DNA of 64,000 nt, from the NCBI RefSeq assembly GCF_019059575.1, contig NW_024882759.1, positions 124,001-188,000 of the forward strand, read 5' to 3'. The translations under genes and the position numbers were made by a program. The notes under the pieces are model-generated. The model was not told the DNA's origin and ran no database searches. It was given only the letters and a program-made list of their open reading frames with translations. Shown one piece after another: positions 43,736 through 55,807 of the stretch; the first letter of the stretch is position 1, and every line of letters begins with the position of its first letter. Source of the stretch: Amphibalanus amphitrite (Eukaryota; Arthropoda; Thecostraca; Balanomorpha; Balanidae).

Positions 43736-44606
43736 CAGGGATGCGGAGCCGTGGAAATTTCAGACGGCTCCGGCTCCGGCTCCGGCTCCGGAGAAAAAAA
43801 TCGGCTCCGGCTCCGGCTCCGGCTCCGGGTGAAATGTTATGGCGGCTCCGGCTCCGGCTCCGGCTCCGAGTAAAATGGTCCGGCTCCGGCGGCTCCGGCT
43901 CCGGCGGCTCCGGCTCCGACTCAGTACATCCCCTATGCAATCAATTAAATACGGGTGGAAGAAAAATTGGATTGGTTATACGCGTTACTCTTTGCCAGGA
44001 CCGGCTCACCGCGTCCCCGCGCAAACGCACCTCGGAGAGAACTGGCAGAACAAAGGACTAGGAAGCGATGGCATTGGAAACGCAGTCGCCGCGAATCGGA
44101 GTTCACTGAACCATCGTAAGCTGACGCCCGTCTCGGCTGCATTGGGGGGTGGGGGTGGGGGTGGGGGGTGGGAAGAGACGGTGCTGGGAGTTGCAGTCCA
44201 CTGCACTGGCTTGAAAACAATGGCCGTCACCTGATGACCGGTCCTCATGTTCTGGGGATGCAGAAGACGTGGGGGGGGGGGGAGGAGCAGACAGGCAGTT
44301 TATTGCGTACTGTGGGATACTGGGGATATTCGGCTTTTTTCATTCACTTGATGGCCCATGACGTAAGTACCATTATACCATATGTTTTACTGCCTTGTAC
44401 TGTCAAACCGAACTAGGTCAATTATTTTTTTTTCCTCTTCAAAAAATAAAAAGGAGTCGGAGTCGCCCCCTTTTTGGGCGGCTCCGGCTCCGGCTCCGGC
44501 TCCGGGCTATATTGTTTCACGGCTCCGGCTCCGGCTCCGGCTCCGGGCAAAATATGCCGGCTCCGGCGGCTCCGGCTCCGACTCCGGCTCCGGCTCCGCA
44601 TCCCTG
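43736..44606. mobile_element. hAT-like element filled with GGCTCC hexamer arrays, 871 bp
   Basis: Inverted ends CAGGGATGCGGAGCCG (one base missing in the right copy pattern) are flanked by an exact 8-bp duplication GTTTTTAT (43728-43735 and 44607-44614). Blocks of (GGCTCC)n at about 43770-43920 and 44476-44597 run in the same orientation at both ends. A G-rich tract lies at 44143-44170. Open frames here encode Arg-Leu, Ala-Pro or Gly-Ser dipeptide repeats and are by-products. Confidence 0.88.
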
Positions 44607-44989
44607 GTTTTTATACAAAAACCTTTTTCGCAAAAACGCCAACCTGGAAGCCAAACCGTTGACCTCAGGTCAAATCTGAGAACATTACTCAGAAAGGCCT
44701 TTGAAAGAGCTATCGAATGCACTTTCCCGCAGGCAGCACTGCATCTCTATTGGTTCCTGACTCATGCGCCGATTTGTAAAAAGTTGTTGAAATTGAGTAC
44801 AAAAGTTTGTGAAAGTTTTACCTTTGGTGACCTCCAGTGACCTCAGCGATGACCTGATCAAAAATGACATAGATATTTTTTTAAGATACTGTAGCGAGCT
44901 ATCTGTTGCTTTTTACCGCATCTTTCTAGCTTGCTTACTTTCCGAGATAATCTGATGTGGCCAAAAAGTTGACCCACCATGGCGAAGTT

Positions 44990-45281
44990 GACTGAGAGGC
45001 CCACCCGGACGCTGGCTAAACAAAACATCCATAGTGTTGTCTTTCGTTGACTACATAGATATTACTATTCACGTCGCTTTAGAGACAATATTTGGCTATT
45101 TAAGCAAATTGAGGAGTTCGTCGGTGTTACTGGGGACGGTCCCCAGTAACCCAAAAGTTACTGGGGACCGGTCCCCAGTGTCCCCAGTGGTGGTTACGCG
45201 CCTGCATGTTCTGCTCCTTTCAGTTCCACCTCACGCACTGCTTTGAACTCGGCAGAGGCACAGACATGATTTGTCATCCAT
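44990..45281. other. Unassigned stretch with short CCCCAGT repeats
   Basis: Near 45128-45190 GGGGAC.GGTCCCCAGT motifs alternate in both orientations and form a small palindrome. No gene. Confidence 0.45.
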
Positions 45282-45289
45282 GTCCTGAC

Positions 45290-47211
45290 CAGGGTTGTAT
45301 ACGACTCAATCAATAGCAATCAATTCAATCACGACAAATTTGGGAAACCAATCAAATCAATCAAGTCAGAGCAGTTTTCGGGAATTGATTCAATCGACTC
45401 AAACGCGACAATGAAAGGAATCAATCAACTCAATCAAACGACTCAAACCAAGACATACATTAGGTTTTTTGCCCCACCAACTTGGAAAAGTGTCCATAGC
45501 AGTCTGGTGTACATACCTACCTACCTACCTACCTACCTACCTACAGAAGAAACATAAAAATATTGTCATTTGAAATTATAAATTGCCATGCCATTCAAAC
45601 TTTCTATGTAATAAGGAAGGATACCTAGTGATGGACAGGTGGATCATGATATTGAGGTTCAATGGGTAGAATTGGAGCAGAAGTGTCATTTATTGGGTGC
45701 AAAATGACCCAGTAGTTGACTCGCCCCCCCCCCCCCAAATCACCACCTTTCACTTAAAAGTTGTCAATTTAATTTTGGCCATATTCCAACTCCATTTACA
45801 CTCAATATCAGATATTGCAGTTGAAAGTTGGCTGCTCGGGTTTTGGCAGTGTTGGTGATTTGGCCATTTACCCTACATCATGTCTATTTTAATGGATAAT
45901 ATGCATCAATAACATATTAACCATAGGGAAATAGAAATATAAATATCTTACCTGCATCATGCATGTGACGGTTTCGGTTAGACAGAGACTGACGGGCAGC
46001 CTGAAAAATCATTCCACACAATGTGCATTTGAGACATGGGATGTTGTCAGATTGGGAAGGAAGAGATTTGAAGCATTTAGCGGTCCACGATTCTGGACGT
46101 GGCATGTCAATGTTAGGTACCTATGTGAAGAATTCAAAACATTTTATTCCAATACAATTTGAGACTGTTAGGACTGGGGGATAGGGATGAGGATTCAATT
46201 AAAAGGAAATGGAGAGGACAGGGACTCTGGGAAAACGGCACGGCGCGACTGCGAAACAACGAAAACGTTTGGTTTTGCCAATAAGTATGCTAAGCTTTTA
46301 TAAATCCTTATTCTACTTCTTTTGACTTTGCGGTAAGATGACGTCATTGATTATCATGTAGTATGGTAGATCATCATAAAATAAATCGGTTGTACAGCAC
46401 CAATTTCGTTTTAATTATTATTTCATTTGAAATAAAGACACTTAATAATATTTGGTAAAATATTTTAAGGAAAATGAAATATATTAAATATGTTTTGCTT
46501 AGGCTCTCAGGAGAAAAGGATCAACAAACGTTCTGCTGCAAATTAAACAATGCAGCAAAGTAGCTATCAATTGTACGTAAACGTAATCAGCGAGACGAAA
46601 ACGGCGCTTTTGTTTCAGTTATTTTGTAGGGGTTTGAGATATTTATAGAGTTCAGTGGGTTGTTTCTGAGGAGATGTGGAGATGTGAATTATTAATTAAT
46701 CACACTTTATTAGTATATAGGGCCTTGCACTTTATCATCTGGATTTAAAAAAAAGTTTCCTGCTGAGTGCAAAAGGAAGGTATGTGCATCGCCAGGTTCT
46801 ATCACCAGGATTGGAGCAGTTCAGTTATTGCAGTTGCAATAACTGAGTTATTGCAGTTGAAAGTCAACGTTGGCTGTTCATGTTGTTTAGGCCCTGTTCT
46901 TTATTTGGCCATCTACCCCATATTGCAGTTGTGATGACAAGCAGTTTTCAGTGTAGTTTTGTGATCTTTGGTGTCATCAATTGGTGTCATTATTTTTTGT
47001 CAACTAAAACTTATTTGAACTTTCCATTCAATCGACTCAATCATACGAGTCACTCTAATTTTCGGGAATCAAATCAGTCAACCAGTCGCTAAAGTCAAAC
47101 GAGTCAGTCAACCAGTCATCTCGAAAAGTCAATCGACTCAATCCAATCAACTCAAAATACGCGTTGAAACAAATCAATCAATTCAATCGACTTGATTGGT
47201 ATACAACCCTG
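45290..47211. mobile_element. hAT-like element, 1.92 kb, with a BED-finger remnant
   Basis: Ends CAGGGTTGTATAC are inverted repeats flanked by an exact 8-bp duplication GTCCTGAC (45282-45289 and 47212-47219). Both subterminal regions (about 45305-45450 and 47030-47200) are packed with TCAATCAA/ACTCAATC motifs, candidate transposase-binding sites. Internally there are (CCTA)n at 45515-45545, a C-run at 45724-45736 and a zinc-finger-like frame. Confidence 0.88.
45955..46105 (-). pseudogene. BED-type zinc-finger remnant in the hAT-like element
   Basis: The minus frame reads CLKCTLCGMIFQAARQSLSN then RNRHMHDAG, i.e. C-x2-C with a downstream H-x-H, as in the BED finger at the N-terminus of hAT transposases. 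A GTAAGA donor follows directly at about 45954. The catalytic domain and RNase H-like core are absent. Confidence 0.45.
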
Positions 47212-47219
47212 GTCCTGAC

Positions 47220-49795
47220 TAATTTTTTAGTGTAATTTTCGTTCAAGCAATCCATTCGCGTTGAAATCAACATATTGTGAATATATTTTCGGCTCACCAT
47301 TTACGACGCCAATTTATTATATCAAGCGCTGGCTCACAGCATAAAGGTCGACAAAAAATATTCTGTTAGATTTAGGAAGTTTCGGTAGGAAACCGATCAG
47401 AGCCTGTTCTGATGAGCTGTATTTCCCTGCAGAGTCGAAAAGATGTGCTTGTTGATCGTGCATTTCTATTCGACCGGCGCCAGGTGTTCATCGATTGTTG
47501 CTGATAATTGTTGTTGTGTTCAAAGGTAGACAGGGAAGATTTAGCCGGACTACGCACGTTCTACGGAACAGCGCCCTGGATTTTACTGATGTTAAGCTTG
47601 TTATTGCTCTTGTCTGCAAGCATTTCAATATTTTAGTACATAAAGGTGCTTTTTTACCACACCGCATTAGAGGATATCCGCGTATTCTATTCATGGATTT
47701 AGGCCAGAATAATCAGTTATGGTAAGTTACATGATTTACATCATGTTGAGTAATACAGTAACACACCAGCTTCCGACTGTGTGACGTCATTCTCACCAAG
47801 ATTCATAGTGCAGAAGCAGGTACGCGTTTTCAGTCTCGTCACTTTGTTCCCCGCAAAGCTACAATGTATGTATATCTACCGGTGATGGTGTTTTACATTG
47901 CTCAATCGGCAATATGACTGCGTAGCTGTCCGGTAAGAAGACGGGAAAGTACACAGAAAAAAGCACAAGGAAAAAAGATAAAAGAACACAAACTCCGGCG
48001 CCTGAGACAGCCTAAGAACACCGTTTATTACAATAGACTAAACCATTGTTTCCATTTTTTACTGTAAGCTTGTGGTATTATCTTGCCGATTTGTGTCCAA
48101 GGCATCGCTACTGAAAACTGTCTCGGTCAGTTTGCTATGCTTTCCAGTTGACTACAGAATGGTGCTCCACTTTTCACAGGCAAGCAGTTGCCTGGAGTGG
48201 TAGACTGTGCCGCATCACACGCGCTTAGTGACACGGTTACAGTTAAATGATGTGACCCAACGCTCACCATGGGCACAATCAATTGTGTGATGCTCACTAG
48301 CGTTCCAGTCAACTGACAGCTTCTGAAGAGTGGAACATCACTCTTGTCCATGAGGAGATAGGTGCTCTTGGAACAAAAATGAGAAGTGGGCCATGTATGT
48401 CGGATCACAAGTACATCTAGTTACGAGCTGGGAGCTGCATCAGAAAATCAAGGTTTATGTTTTACTTTTCCAACTGAACACGTTTTTTTCTCTTTCGACT
48501 AGCCGAACATTCCTGCAAACGGTAGAGGGGTGGATGCAGCTATGCCTTCAGGGTAAATCTCCCTGTTGTCTGAGTCACTTTCAGGGGTGTCTACTCCACA
48601 ACTATCCATCTCTCTCTCGGTACGAACTAGAGCACAAAGCCGGTGGACCATTTAAGAGCGTCCCCTTCCCTGTACCCGGCCGGCTGTCGGCAATAGGTCA
48701 CGTCTGCGGCGGCGCCGGTGGGTCGCCGGCAGCTGGGGCGGCAGGCGCTGCCCCCCGGCGCGGCTTTGTACCCCGCCAGCCGCAGACAGCCCTCTTCTCG
48801 CTCCCGTGAAGGGGCCGTGGCGGGAGTTCTAACGAACCCGACTGCGGCCGGTCGGCGGTGGTCAGTCGTCGCACGTCCCACTCCGGAAAAGCTCTCTAAA
48901 CGGGAGCGAAATGACCGGGTGGTGAGACGCCTTTCTCAGTTCCGGTCGTCTCACCCTGGATCGCTCCCGGCAGTCCGGAAACTGAGCAACGAGTGGCTCA
49001 TGGGCCTCGCCGGACATTTGAGCTCTGAATCTGGGTAGTTGAGGCACTGCTGGAGCACTGAGCGGTTCCTGGACCGCGGACTGGACCAGACGCACACTCA
49101 GCGGCTATCCTCAGCACTCCGCAGAGGTCGTTAGGGCGATCCTCACAGCGTGCACCGTAGTAGCCGCGCGGCCAGTTTCTGTGTACATACACACGGCCTG
49201 AGTCACGCCGTTATGAAGCCGTGTTCGCGAAGTGCCATCGCCGTAACTTACGGTTGCCGTCTGGGAGCTGGCGCAAAGGATGGCTTAGGTTCGGGGTACG
49301 GCGTCTCGGGCACGCGCGAGTCGCCTTGTCTGAACTGCTGAAATGTCCTGATGGACGGGCTGTCCAGAGTGATAACTGTGAGTTTCAGTCTGAGCTGTGG
49401 CGATTCCAAGCAGATGCATTTTTCCTTTTCATCACGAAGTTAGTGTGAATATATACTTAGGTGGATGGCTCAGCATGTCTCTAGATAAAAAAGTCCTTTT
49501 GAGATCTCATTAAAAAGGCAATCAAATGCACATTTACTATACTTTGCTTTTCCCGAGTTATTATGACTAGCTATACTTACGTATTCTTTGCCCAACAGTG
49601 AACATGCTTTATTCAGATACCTAGCTGCTACGAAAACGCTCTCATTATCACGGGAAGACAAATTTTGATTACAAGTAGACAAAGCATGCGTGCAAAGGGG
49701 CATTTTAGAAAGCCACGTATATCATCTGCGGATCAGAACCAACTTAATTCAATTCTAGGACAATCGTTTTCCATAAAATTCGTAAGAAGATGTTG
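47220..49795. other. Gene-poor unassigned region
   Basis: No supported gene. A CpG-rich block at 48650-49330 keeps several overlapping frames open on both strands because of base composition; none shows a domain or splice pattern. Confidence 0.45.
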
Positions 49796-49800
49796 CCAAT

Positions 49801-49972
49801 AAATTTACACTGTCAGTCTTGTACTCACCGACGTTTACAAAGAAGCTATGCGTCTGAACTTCAGTATGTATTTGGGCTCAGTGAAGAAATTTACAGTGTC
49901 AGTCTTGTACTCACCGACGTTTACAAAGAAGCTATGCGTCTGAACTTCAGTATGTATTTGGGCTCAGACGCT
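49801..49972. repeat. 86-bp tandem duplication (two copies)
   Basis: TGTCAGTCTTGTACTCACCG begins at 49811 and again at 49897. The two units are almost identical up to GTATTTGGGCTCAG, implying a recent duplication. Confidence 0.85.
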
Positions 49973-50099
49973 CGCTTTTCATAACAAACAACGGTAGGTA
50001 ATGTTTTTATTGCAATTCGCGTACCATCCTTCTCGCGGACAGTGCCACAGAAAAGCGCATGATAGCTCTTTTAAAGTTATTCCTGTATATATTACTCTC

Positions 50100-50690
50100 A
50101 TATTTGAACTGAGGTCAACGGTTTAGCCTCCTCCAGAGGGCAAAAACTCACACCTGATGCTTTTTCGGTAAACGTTTTTCTGCTATAACGTTTGATAGGT
50201 AGGTACCTACTCAGCTTTTATTACGTTGATTTTACGAGTACCGGCATTGCGTTGCTCTCGTTGACTTGAGACGCGTCGGATAATCTATAAGTTGATCTGA
50301 AAAGGTCAACTTCAAAATTTGACATCGGTCAAGGTTACAAAAAAGTTCATGCTGCATATCAGTCGATTCACATCGTTGAGCTGAACAGATCTAAGATGTT
50401 TTCATCGCGCAAGCTACATAGTTCGCTTCCGAGTTATGCAACGATTTGTGAAAAGTTTCAAAGCTGGGATTTTTTTTCGTGATAATTTTAGCTTGGTGAT
50501 CTCAGCAATGAGCTGATCGAAAAAAGACAGTGATATGTATTTCTGAAATATCTTGTGAACTGATCTATTGCTTTTTCCGCGTCTTTCTTAGTCTCCCATA
50601 TAATCGGGTGTCAGGTGTGGCGAAAATCTTGGCGAAATCGGCTGAGATCCCATCCAGGCGCGAGCTAAGTAAGCATCAATGCTTTGGGCT
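50100..50690. repeat. AGGTCA-rich repeat element, copy 3, rearranged
   Basis: 50100-50405 matches the 29160-29490 part of copy 1 in reverse complement (for example GTTGAGCTGAACAGATC..ATG.TGTTTTCA). 50405-50690 matches 29550-29800 in direct orientation (CCGAGTTATGCAAC, GATAATTTTAGCTTGGTGA, CTGATCGAAAA). An internal inversion has its breakpoint near 50405. Confidence 0.55.
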
Positions 50691-50694
50691 GGTG

Positions 50695-51675
50695 GTTAAA
50701 TGTTAACACATACCTATTTGGAGCTGCCTAGCATTGCAACGTTTGGCGCTATCATGTTCGGCCTTTACTCGGTTGACTGAGAAAGTTTTTTTTTTTAAAG
50801 AAAGTCTCTGAATTGGGCATTATCAATTTTTTTGGTTTGCCTTTCATAACTGCAATCAATAAGACGGCATACAGCTGTTCTGTGCAACGGAATTCCATTC
50901 GTCCCGCAGCCATACTGTAATCCGTTGCTGAAAGTGACGTATGCATATGACGTCACACCACAGTCACACACACACCAAAGATCCGAGCGCTGCACTTGCG
51001 CTGGTTGGGTCACTCGTTTATAAACATTTAAAGTGGATACTGAAGAGGCCTATCTTGTTAAATATAAACACACGACGTAGAAGCTCGTGCTTAGCTGGAG
51101 CACATGTAAGGCTGTTCATTTATAATAGGTCAAAGTCTCGCTATATCATCCTCACTTGCACGGGTTGTGAGTGACATCATTCAAGTCGCATGTTACGTCA
51201 GGGTAGGACGTTTCAGTTCTGGGTAATATTGCGCTACTTCTTGTAAGATGAGCGCTAAGGATGAGGGACACGTTTTAGGCCAATCAGTATCACTTTTAAG
51301 TATATTTTTTATAGATAAAACTGATAACAAACATATATGTTTAGAATCGTTCAACACTTTGTGAGGAGTCATACAGTATGAAATCTCCCCTCCACGGCCC
51401 GCAATGGCCCGTGTAGGTGCCGTGCCGTAACCGACACTTGCCAGGTCACGGCAATGTCGGTACGGTTCCATGTTTCGTGACCCGTGACCCGTGATCCGTG
51501 ACCCATCCTGCCGGCACGGTGGGAGCTGGCCGGTGTCGCGCTGCAGCTAACGATGCCACTGGTGCCGGCCCTGCCGTGCTGCCTGTCACACCATTCCCGT
51601 CCCCACCACTCCCCAGACGTTAACTCGCTTCGCGTGTCGCTACTCCATGGTCCAAACTGAGCCGTGTCGAACTCG
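50695..51675. other. Unassigned stretch
   Basis: No gene or element boundary recognised. Short ACGTGACCC-like repeats lie near 51475-51505. Confidence 0.4.
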
Positions 51676-51676
51676 A

Positions 51677-52130
51677 TTACGTGACAAAAGATCGTAAGAC
51701 AAAAGATCGTATGGAAAAAGATCGTACGAAAATGATCGTAAGACAAAGATCGTATGTTGTAAAAGATCGTACGGTAAAAAGATCGTAAGCAAAAGATCGT
51801 AAAGCAATTGATCGTACGCAAAAGATCGTACGAAAATGATCGTAAGATAAAGATCGTATGTTGTAAAAGATCGTATGACAAAAAGATCGTAAGCAAAAGA
51901 TCGTAAAGCAGTTGATCGTATGAAAAAGATCGTAGGAAAATGATCGTAAGATAAATATCGTATGTCGCAAAAGATCGTACGACCAAGGATCGTAAGCAAA
52001 AAATCGTAAAGCAATGGATCGTACAAAAAAGATCGTAGGAAAATGATCGTAAGATAAAGATCATATGTTGTAAAAGATCGCTCGACAAAAGATCGTAACG
52101 TTACGTTCGTAAAGTAAATAATCGTATAGA
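51677..52130. repeat. GATCGTA array with a 104-bp higher-order unit
   Basis: The basic unit is about 15 bp with the core AAGATCGTA. AATGATCGTAAGA marks the higher-order unit at 51731, 51835, 51939 and 52042, giving periods of 104, 104 and 103. An inverted array with the same core lies at 55808-56095. Long minus-strand frames here (LRSFSYDL-type repeats) are artefacts of the array. Confidence 0.9.
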
Positions 52131-52140
52131 ATAGTGTTGT

Positions 52141-52410
52141 TACGAGCGAGCGAGCGCAGCGAACGAAGCGAAGTCTTTTCAATATAACGGCTGGAAGTAT
52201 GAGCAGAGAACTAGAAGCTACCAGAGCGAACAGAGTGGCATGATATGGTCTGCGGGCCGCGGGCATTGAGCTTTCGTTAGGAGTCTTTTTAGAAGTCTTT
52301 TCAATATAACGGCTGGAAGTATGAGCAGAGAACTAGAAGCTGCCAGGGTGAACAGAGTGGCATGATATGGTCTGCGGGCCGCGGGCATTGAGCTTTCGTT
52401 AGGATGCAGG
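52141..52410. repeat. 122-bp tandem duplication next to a GCGAGCGAAGCG end
   Basis: AGTCTTTTCAATATAACGGC begins at 52172 and 52294 (period 122), and both units end GAGCTTTCGTTAGGA. The preceding CGAGCGAGCGAGCG..GAAGCGAAGTCTTTTC resembles the left end of the MITE at 35065 (CGGAGCGAGCGAAGCGAGCG, TAGTCTTTCC, AGTATGAGC), so this may be a remnant of that family. Confidence 0.75.
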
Positions 52411-52748
52411 CAGGCTATCGGGGAAACTGGCCGGGTGTTTGTCGTTTGAACGGCTTGTATTTTGCATTTTGTCAAAAGAAATGATCGCATACAAGTTGTT
52501 TGTGGTTATTACCAATAATGGACAATTGACATCTTTAACTGGCCTTCGATAACAATGACTCCTATAACTAGGATTGGATTGAAACTAGGATCCTATAGCT
52601 AGGAGGATTGCGACTTCGATAGTGATAACGCGATAAACATCTGTTGATGACTCGTAAAGCGATGACGATTCTCCGTGAAAATGTAACAGTGCGAAGGAAA
52701 AAGTATTTTTAACGCCGTTTACTTCAGCCGCTTAAGCAACATTTTATT

Positions 52749-54502
52749 GAGAGTTGCAAAATTTCCCTACCGCACTACCGGCATGCCGGTAATTTTTCAC
52801 TACCGCAGGTTTTTTCGTGGTATCTGGCATGTCTTGCCGGTAGCATGCCGGTATTTTTGATTTTGTGCAAAAAAAAAATTCAGCAAAAGATTCAAACTTT
52901 GGACACTAAGAGGCTCTCAAATTGTACTAAAACAGCAATATTAACCACTGCAAGATACATTTTGTGGTAGAAGTTCCATTGCTAAGGGTGGGGGTAACAC
53001 ATGAACCTCAGCATTTCACAGGCTTGGTTATAATTAGAATTGTCAAGAATCTACTGTGGTCTACAAAAGGAAGAATTGGAATGGTACTCATTCATGTTGC
53101 AAAAGCACGATCAATTAGTAAGTCTAATGGTAGGTAATATGTATAACACAATAAAATAAATAAATGTTCATGACAACATTCCCTAGGGGAAAAGGCAGAA
53201 CCAAAACACCAAAAAACACATTGTTTGGAAACTGGCCTTGAGTCTTGAGATCATGAGATGTGGTCTGAGAAACTCTACAAAGAATTTGACACTGACAATC
53301 CTGCTGAAAAGGCAGGTGTTAGGTAGCCCTGAGCCTGACTTTGGTCCCATAATTAATGAAAATGGATTTGAACTGACATTTTGTCTTATCTTTACAATAA
53401 AACACATCATGAAGGCAAAATTGACACGAAGTGGCGCAAAATAATACAACCAAGGATTTACTTTTAAGATTGAGATGCTCTCTCCCCTAATGAATGGATG
53501 TAATCTGATGACGTAGTAGGTATTCATTCATATACCCTTTTTTGGTTGAATAACTGAAGAGAAATGAATTTTTTTTTGTAGTGAATTACACTCACATTGT
53601 TGATTTCATTGTAATTTAATATTGTGTTGGATAATTTTTATTAATATAATTTTTCACGAGGCAGTGGCTTGCAGTCGTAAACCTTTTTTTTGCAGCGTTT
53701 TATTCAGCTGGTTAAAAGCCTCTGTTATGGCGCATTGGTTTCGAAATCCTTCATAACCTTCTGTTTGTTCCCGTTTGAGGTTGGAGAGGATGGAAGATAT
53801 CGTTTTTATACATATTATTTGGTGACTGTTCTCAGGACCAGTGAGTTATTAACTCATTTTTTTACATGATTCGTATCTTATTCACGAACCAGCAAGCCAT
53901 GGTGGATAGGAAACAGTAGATGTTGATCTCGCTTCCTCAGTTAGGAAGATGGCCGAATCTGTACTTGTTTATGTTTTGACCATCTAGATTTTAAACATTT
54001 GGCTGGTGCCTGCAACATTTTAGGAGAATGTGGAAAAGTAGAACACCTGTGAAATGTAAATGTGATTACTGCTCAGTGCTCACTGTCCAGTCTTTAAAAA
54101 CACATTTCAGTAATTCAAGTTCTTTTTGTCCTCGCCTTTTTGCTGAATGTGTTAGTTTTTTTTTTGTAGGCAATACCGCTTTGATTACAGGTGATATTTT
54201 AACAGTTATAGACTGAAATTGAGTTTCAAAATTTTGGGTATTTGTGGGGCCAACTCAGCCAAAATCAGCCTGCTGGTATTTGTGGTTGGACAATGGATGG
54301 CTGCTGGGTGGGACAGGTACTGTATGCCAAAATGTGGCATCTCTTGTAGGGGTAAGCTAGAATCAAGAATGCAGGTTTTTTAGTATGCCGGTAATTTGGC
54401 GGTTTTTTTGCTTGGGGCGTGGTAGCATGCCGGTATCCCAGAAAATTTTTGTGGGGCGGGGCGGTGCCGGTAGCAGCCTTTGGGGAAAACTTTGCAACTC
54501 TA
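52749..54502. mobile_element. hAT-like element, 1.75 kb
   Basis: Inverted ends GAGAGTTGCAAA and TAGAGTTGCAAA. The flanking octamers ATTTTATT and ATTTTAAC share six of eight bases (decayed duplication). CCGGCATGCCGGTA-type motifs repeat inside both ends (52770-52855 and 54383-54480). A frame at 54028-54216 has CKCDYC with a downstream SLKTHF, possibly another BED-finger trace. No transposase core was recognised. Confidence 0.65.
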
Positions 54503-54572
54503 ATTTTAACCTTCCAGGCGGTAGGGGGGGGGGGAGGAACATGGGTTTAGTTGTATTCACTTCAAAAAGGTA

Positions 54573-55269
54573 CAGGTCTCGCGAGATTAAGCGGTAGGTT
54601 TTGCACTTTTACATTTCCGGTTATATCTCAGAAACTAATCCATCTACGATGAAGCCATTTTACACGATCATGGCCGGCTTGTTACCCAACAAGTCGATCG
54701 CATCTTCAATACTTAAAAGCTTAAAGGGACTCTCCCACCTTAACATTAGTTTTGAGTTGAGATAGCCAAATTGGTGGCCATGGCCTGCAAATACCGGTTT
54801 GGGCACTCACAACATCGACAAATGCTTTAATTCGAAGATATGGAATTTCAAACTTGCAGTTTTCGGATTCTAAGGGGCTAGTGCATTGGTATGCCCCCTT
54901 AGAATTTGTGACGTCAGCGGAGATCTAACGATTTTTAAATCTTTTACTAAAACGTTTGGTAGCACGCGGTGGTATATGCTGCTTTGCGCGCAACAAATGC
55001 CGCACTTTCAAATAAAGTCGCTAGAAACAGCGGAGATCCCAAAAAGTAAACAAAAGTAAAAGTCTAATATCTTGAAAACCGGTGAATATTTTTCGATGAA
55101 ATTTGGTAGATATTCGTTTTCGCTCTTTCTGAACCGAGCGACATCACTTTCGTGCCAATTCATTAACTTTTTTGAAGGTGGGAGGGTCCCTTTAAGACGG
55201 CGAAGATATAGCCTGAAGTACACTAAATTTTCTAGGTGCAAAACCTACCGCTAAAACCCGCGAGACCTG
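54573..55269. mobile_element. TA-flanked (Tc1/mariner-like) MITE containing a TTAA MITE
   Basis: Ends CAGGTCTCGCG are inverted repeats with TA on each side (54571-54572 and 55270-55271), followed inward by AGCGGTAGGTTTTGCAC on both sides. A TTAA element occupies 54725-55191. Without it the host is about 230 bp. Confidence 0.78.
54725..55191. mobile_element. TTAA-flanked MITE, second copy of the 23475-23940 family
   Basis: AGGGACTCTCCCACCTT and AAGGTGGGAGGGTCCCT ends lie inside TTAA (54721-54724 and 55192-55195). About 240 bp of the right half (from TTTGGTAGCACGCGGTGGTA) is virtually identical to the copy at 23475-23940. Confidence 0.85.
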
Positions 55270-55271
55270 TA

Positions 55272-55800
55272 CATGAAAACGGCAGCACATACATTCATTT
55301 ATTCGGCACATATACAACGCGTTGCTTTTAGGTGTCATTGAGCCATCTAAGCTCTGAAATAACATTGTATGGTCGAGCTTACGACGGCCACTTACTAAGC
55401 GAACATAGAAATTGATAAGCTTTGTATGCGCTGGAGTTGGGCTGCACCATGTGCCATGTGATTGTTTGTTTTGTTTTGTTGGGTTAGGCCCTTTCGGTCC
55501 AATGAGACCATTTCAGAGCCGGGAGGATGATAGGATATAGGGGGAGACATTGGTCTGGGCAGGCACCCTAGTGGCGCCGGGGCTGAGCCCGTCCAGAGGA
55601 CAGGCCACCCAGCCCCAAGGCACTCACTGCACCCGGCTACGGGATGCGCTCCCTCGGGAGCAGCGGTGCCGCTCCAAGGGAGCAGCCCGCATGAGATAAA
55701 GCTGCCTGTCCAGCCCGGAGGGAGGTTGCGGCGTGGAGGAGAAGGATTTCAGTATCCTGAGGATAGAGGCACGGAACGGTGCCTGCCATGTGAATACCAT
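55272..55800. other. Unassigned stretch
   Basis: GC-rich at 55560-55740, no gene recognised. Confidence 0.4.
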
Positions 55801-55807
55801 ATTTTGA

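Larger units (their letters stand above)
42683..44988. mobile_element. AGGTCA-rich repeat element, copy 2, with three later insertions
   Basis: The same order of segments as 28625-29795: TTCGCCC plus G-run, TTTTTGGCCACGCCTGCCAG, AACACCATGGATGTGTTCAG, GACGCGTCTCGA, then TGTGGCCAAAAAG..CCATGGCGAAG at the right end. Comparison shows three clean insertions: 42852-43025, about 43556-43655 and 43736-44606. Confidence 0.75.

Noticed and set aside
43717-44840. Arg-Leu, Ala-Pro and Gly-Ser dipeptide frames
   Set aside because: They are the (GGCTCC)n hexamer read in three frames inside a hAT-like element.
51369-52266. Minus-strand frames of 208-239 codons rich in Leu-Arg-Ser-Phe-Tyr-Asp
   Set aside because: They are translations of the GATCGTA array, whose subunit length keeps frames open.
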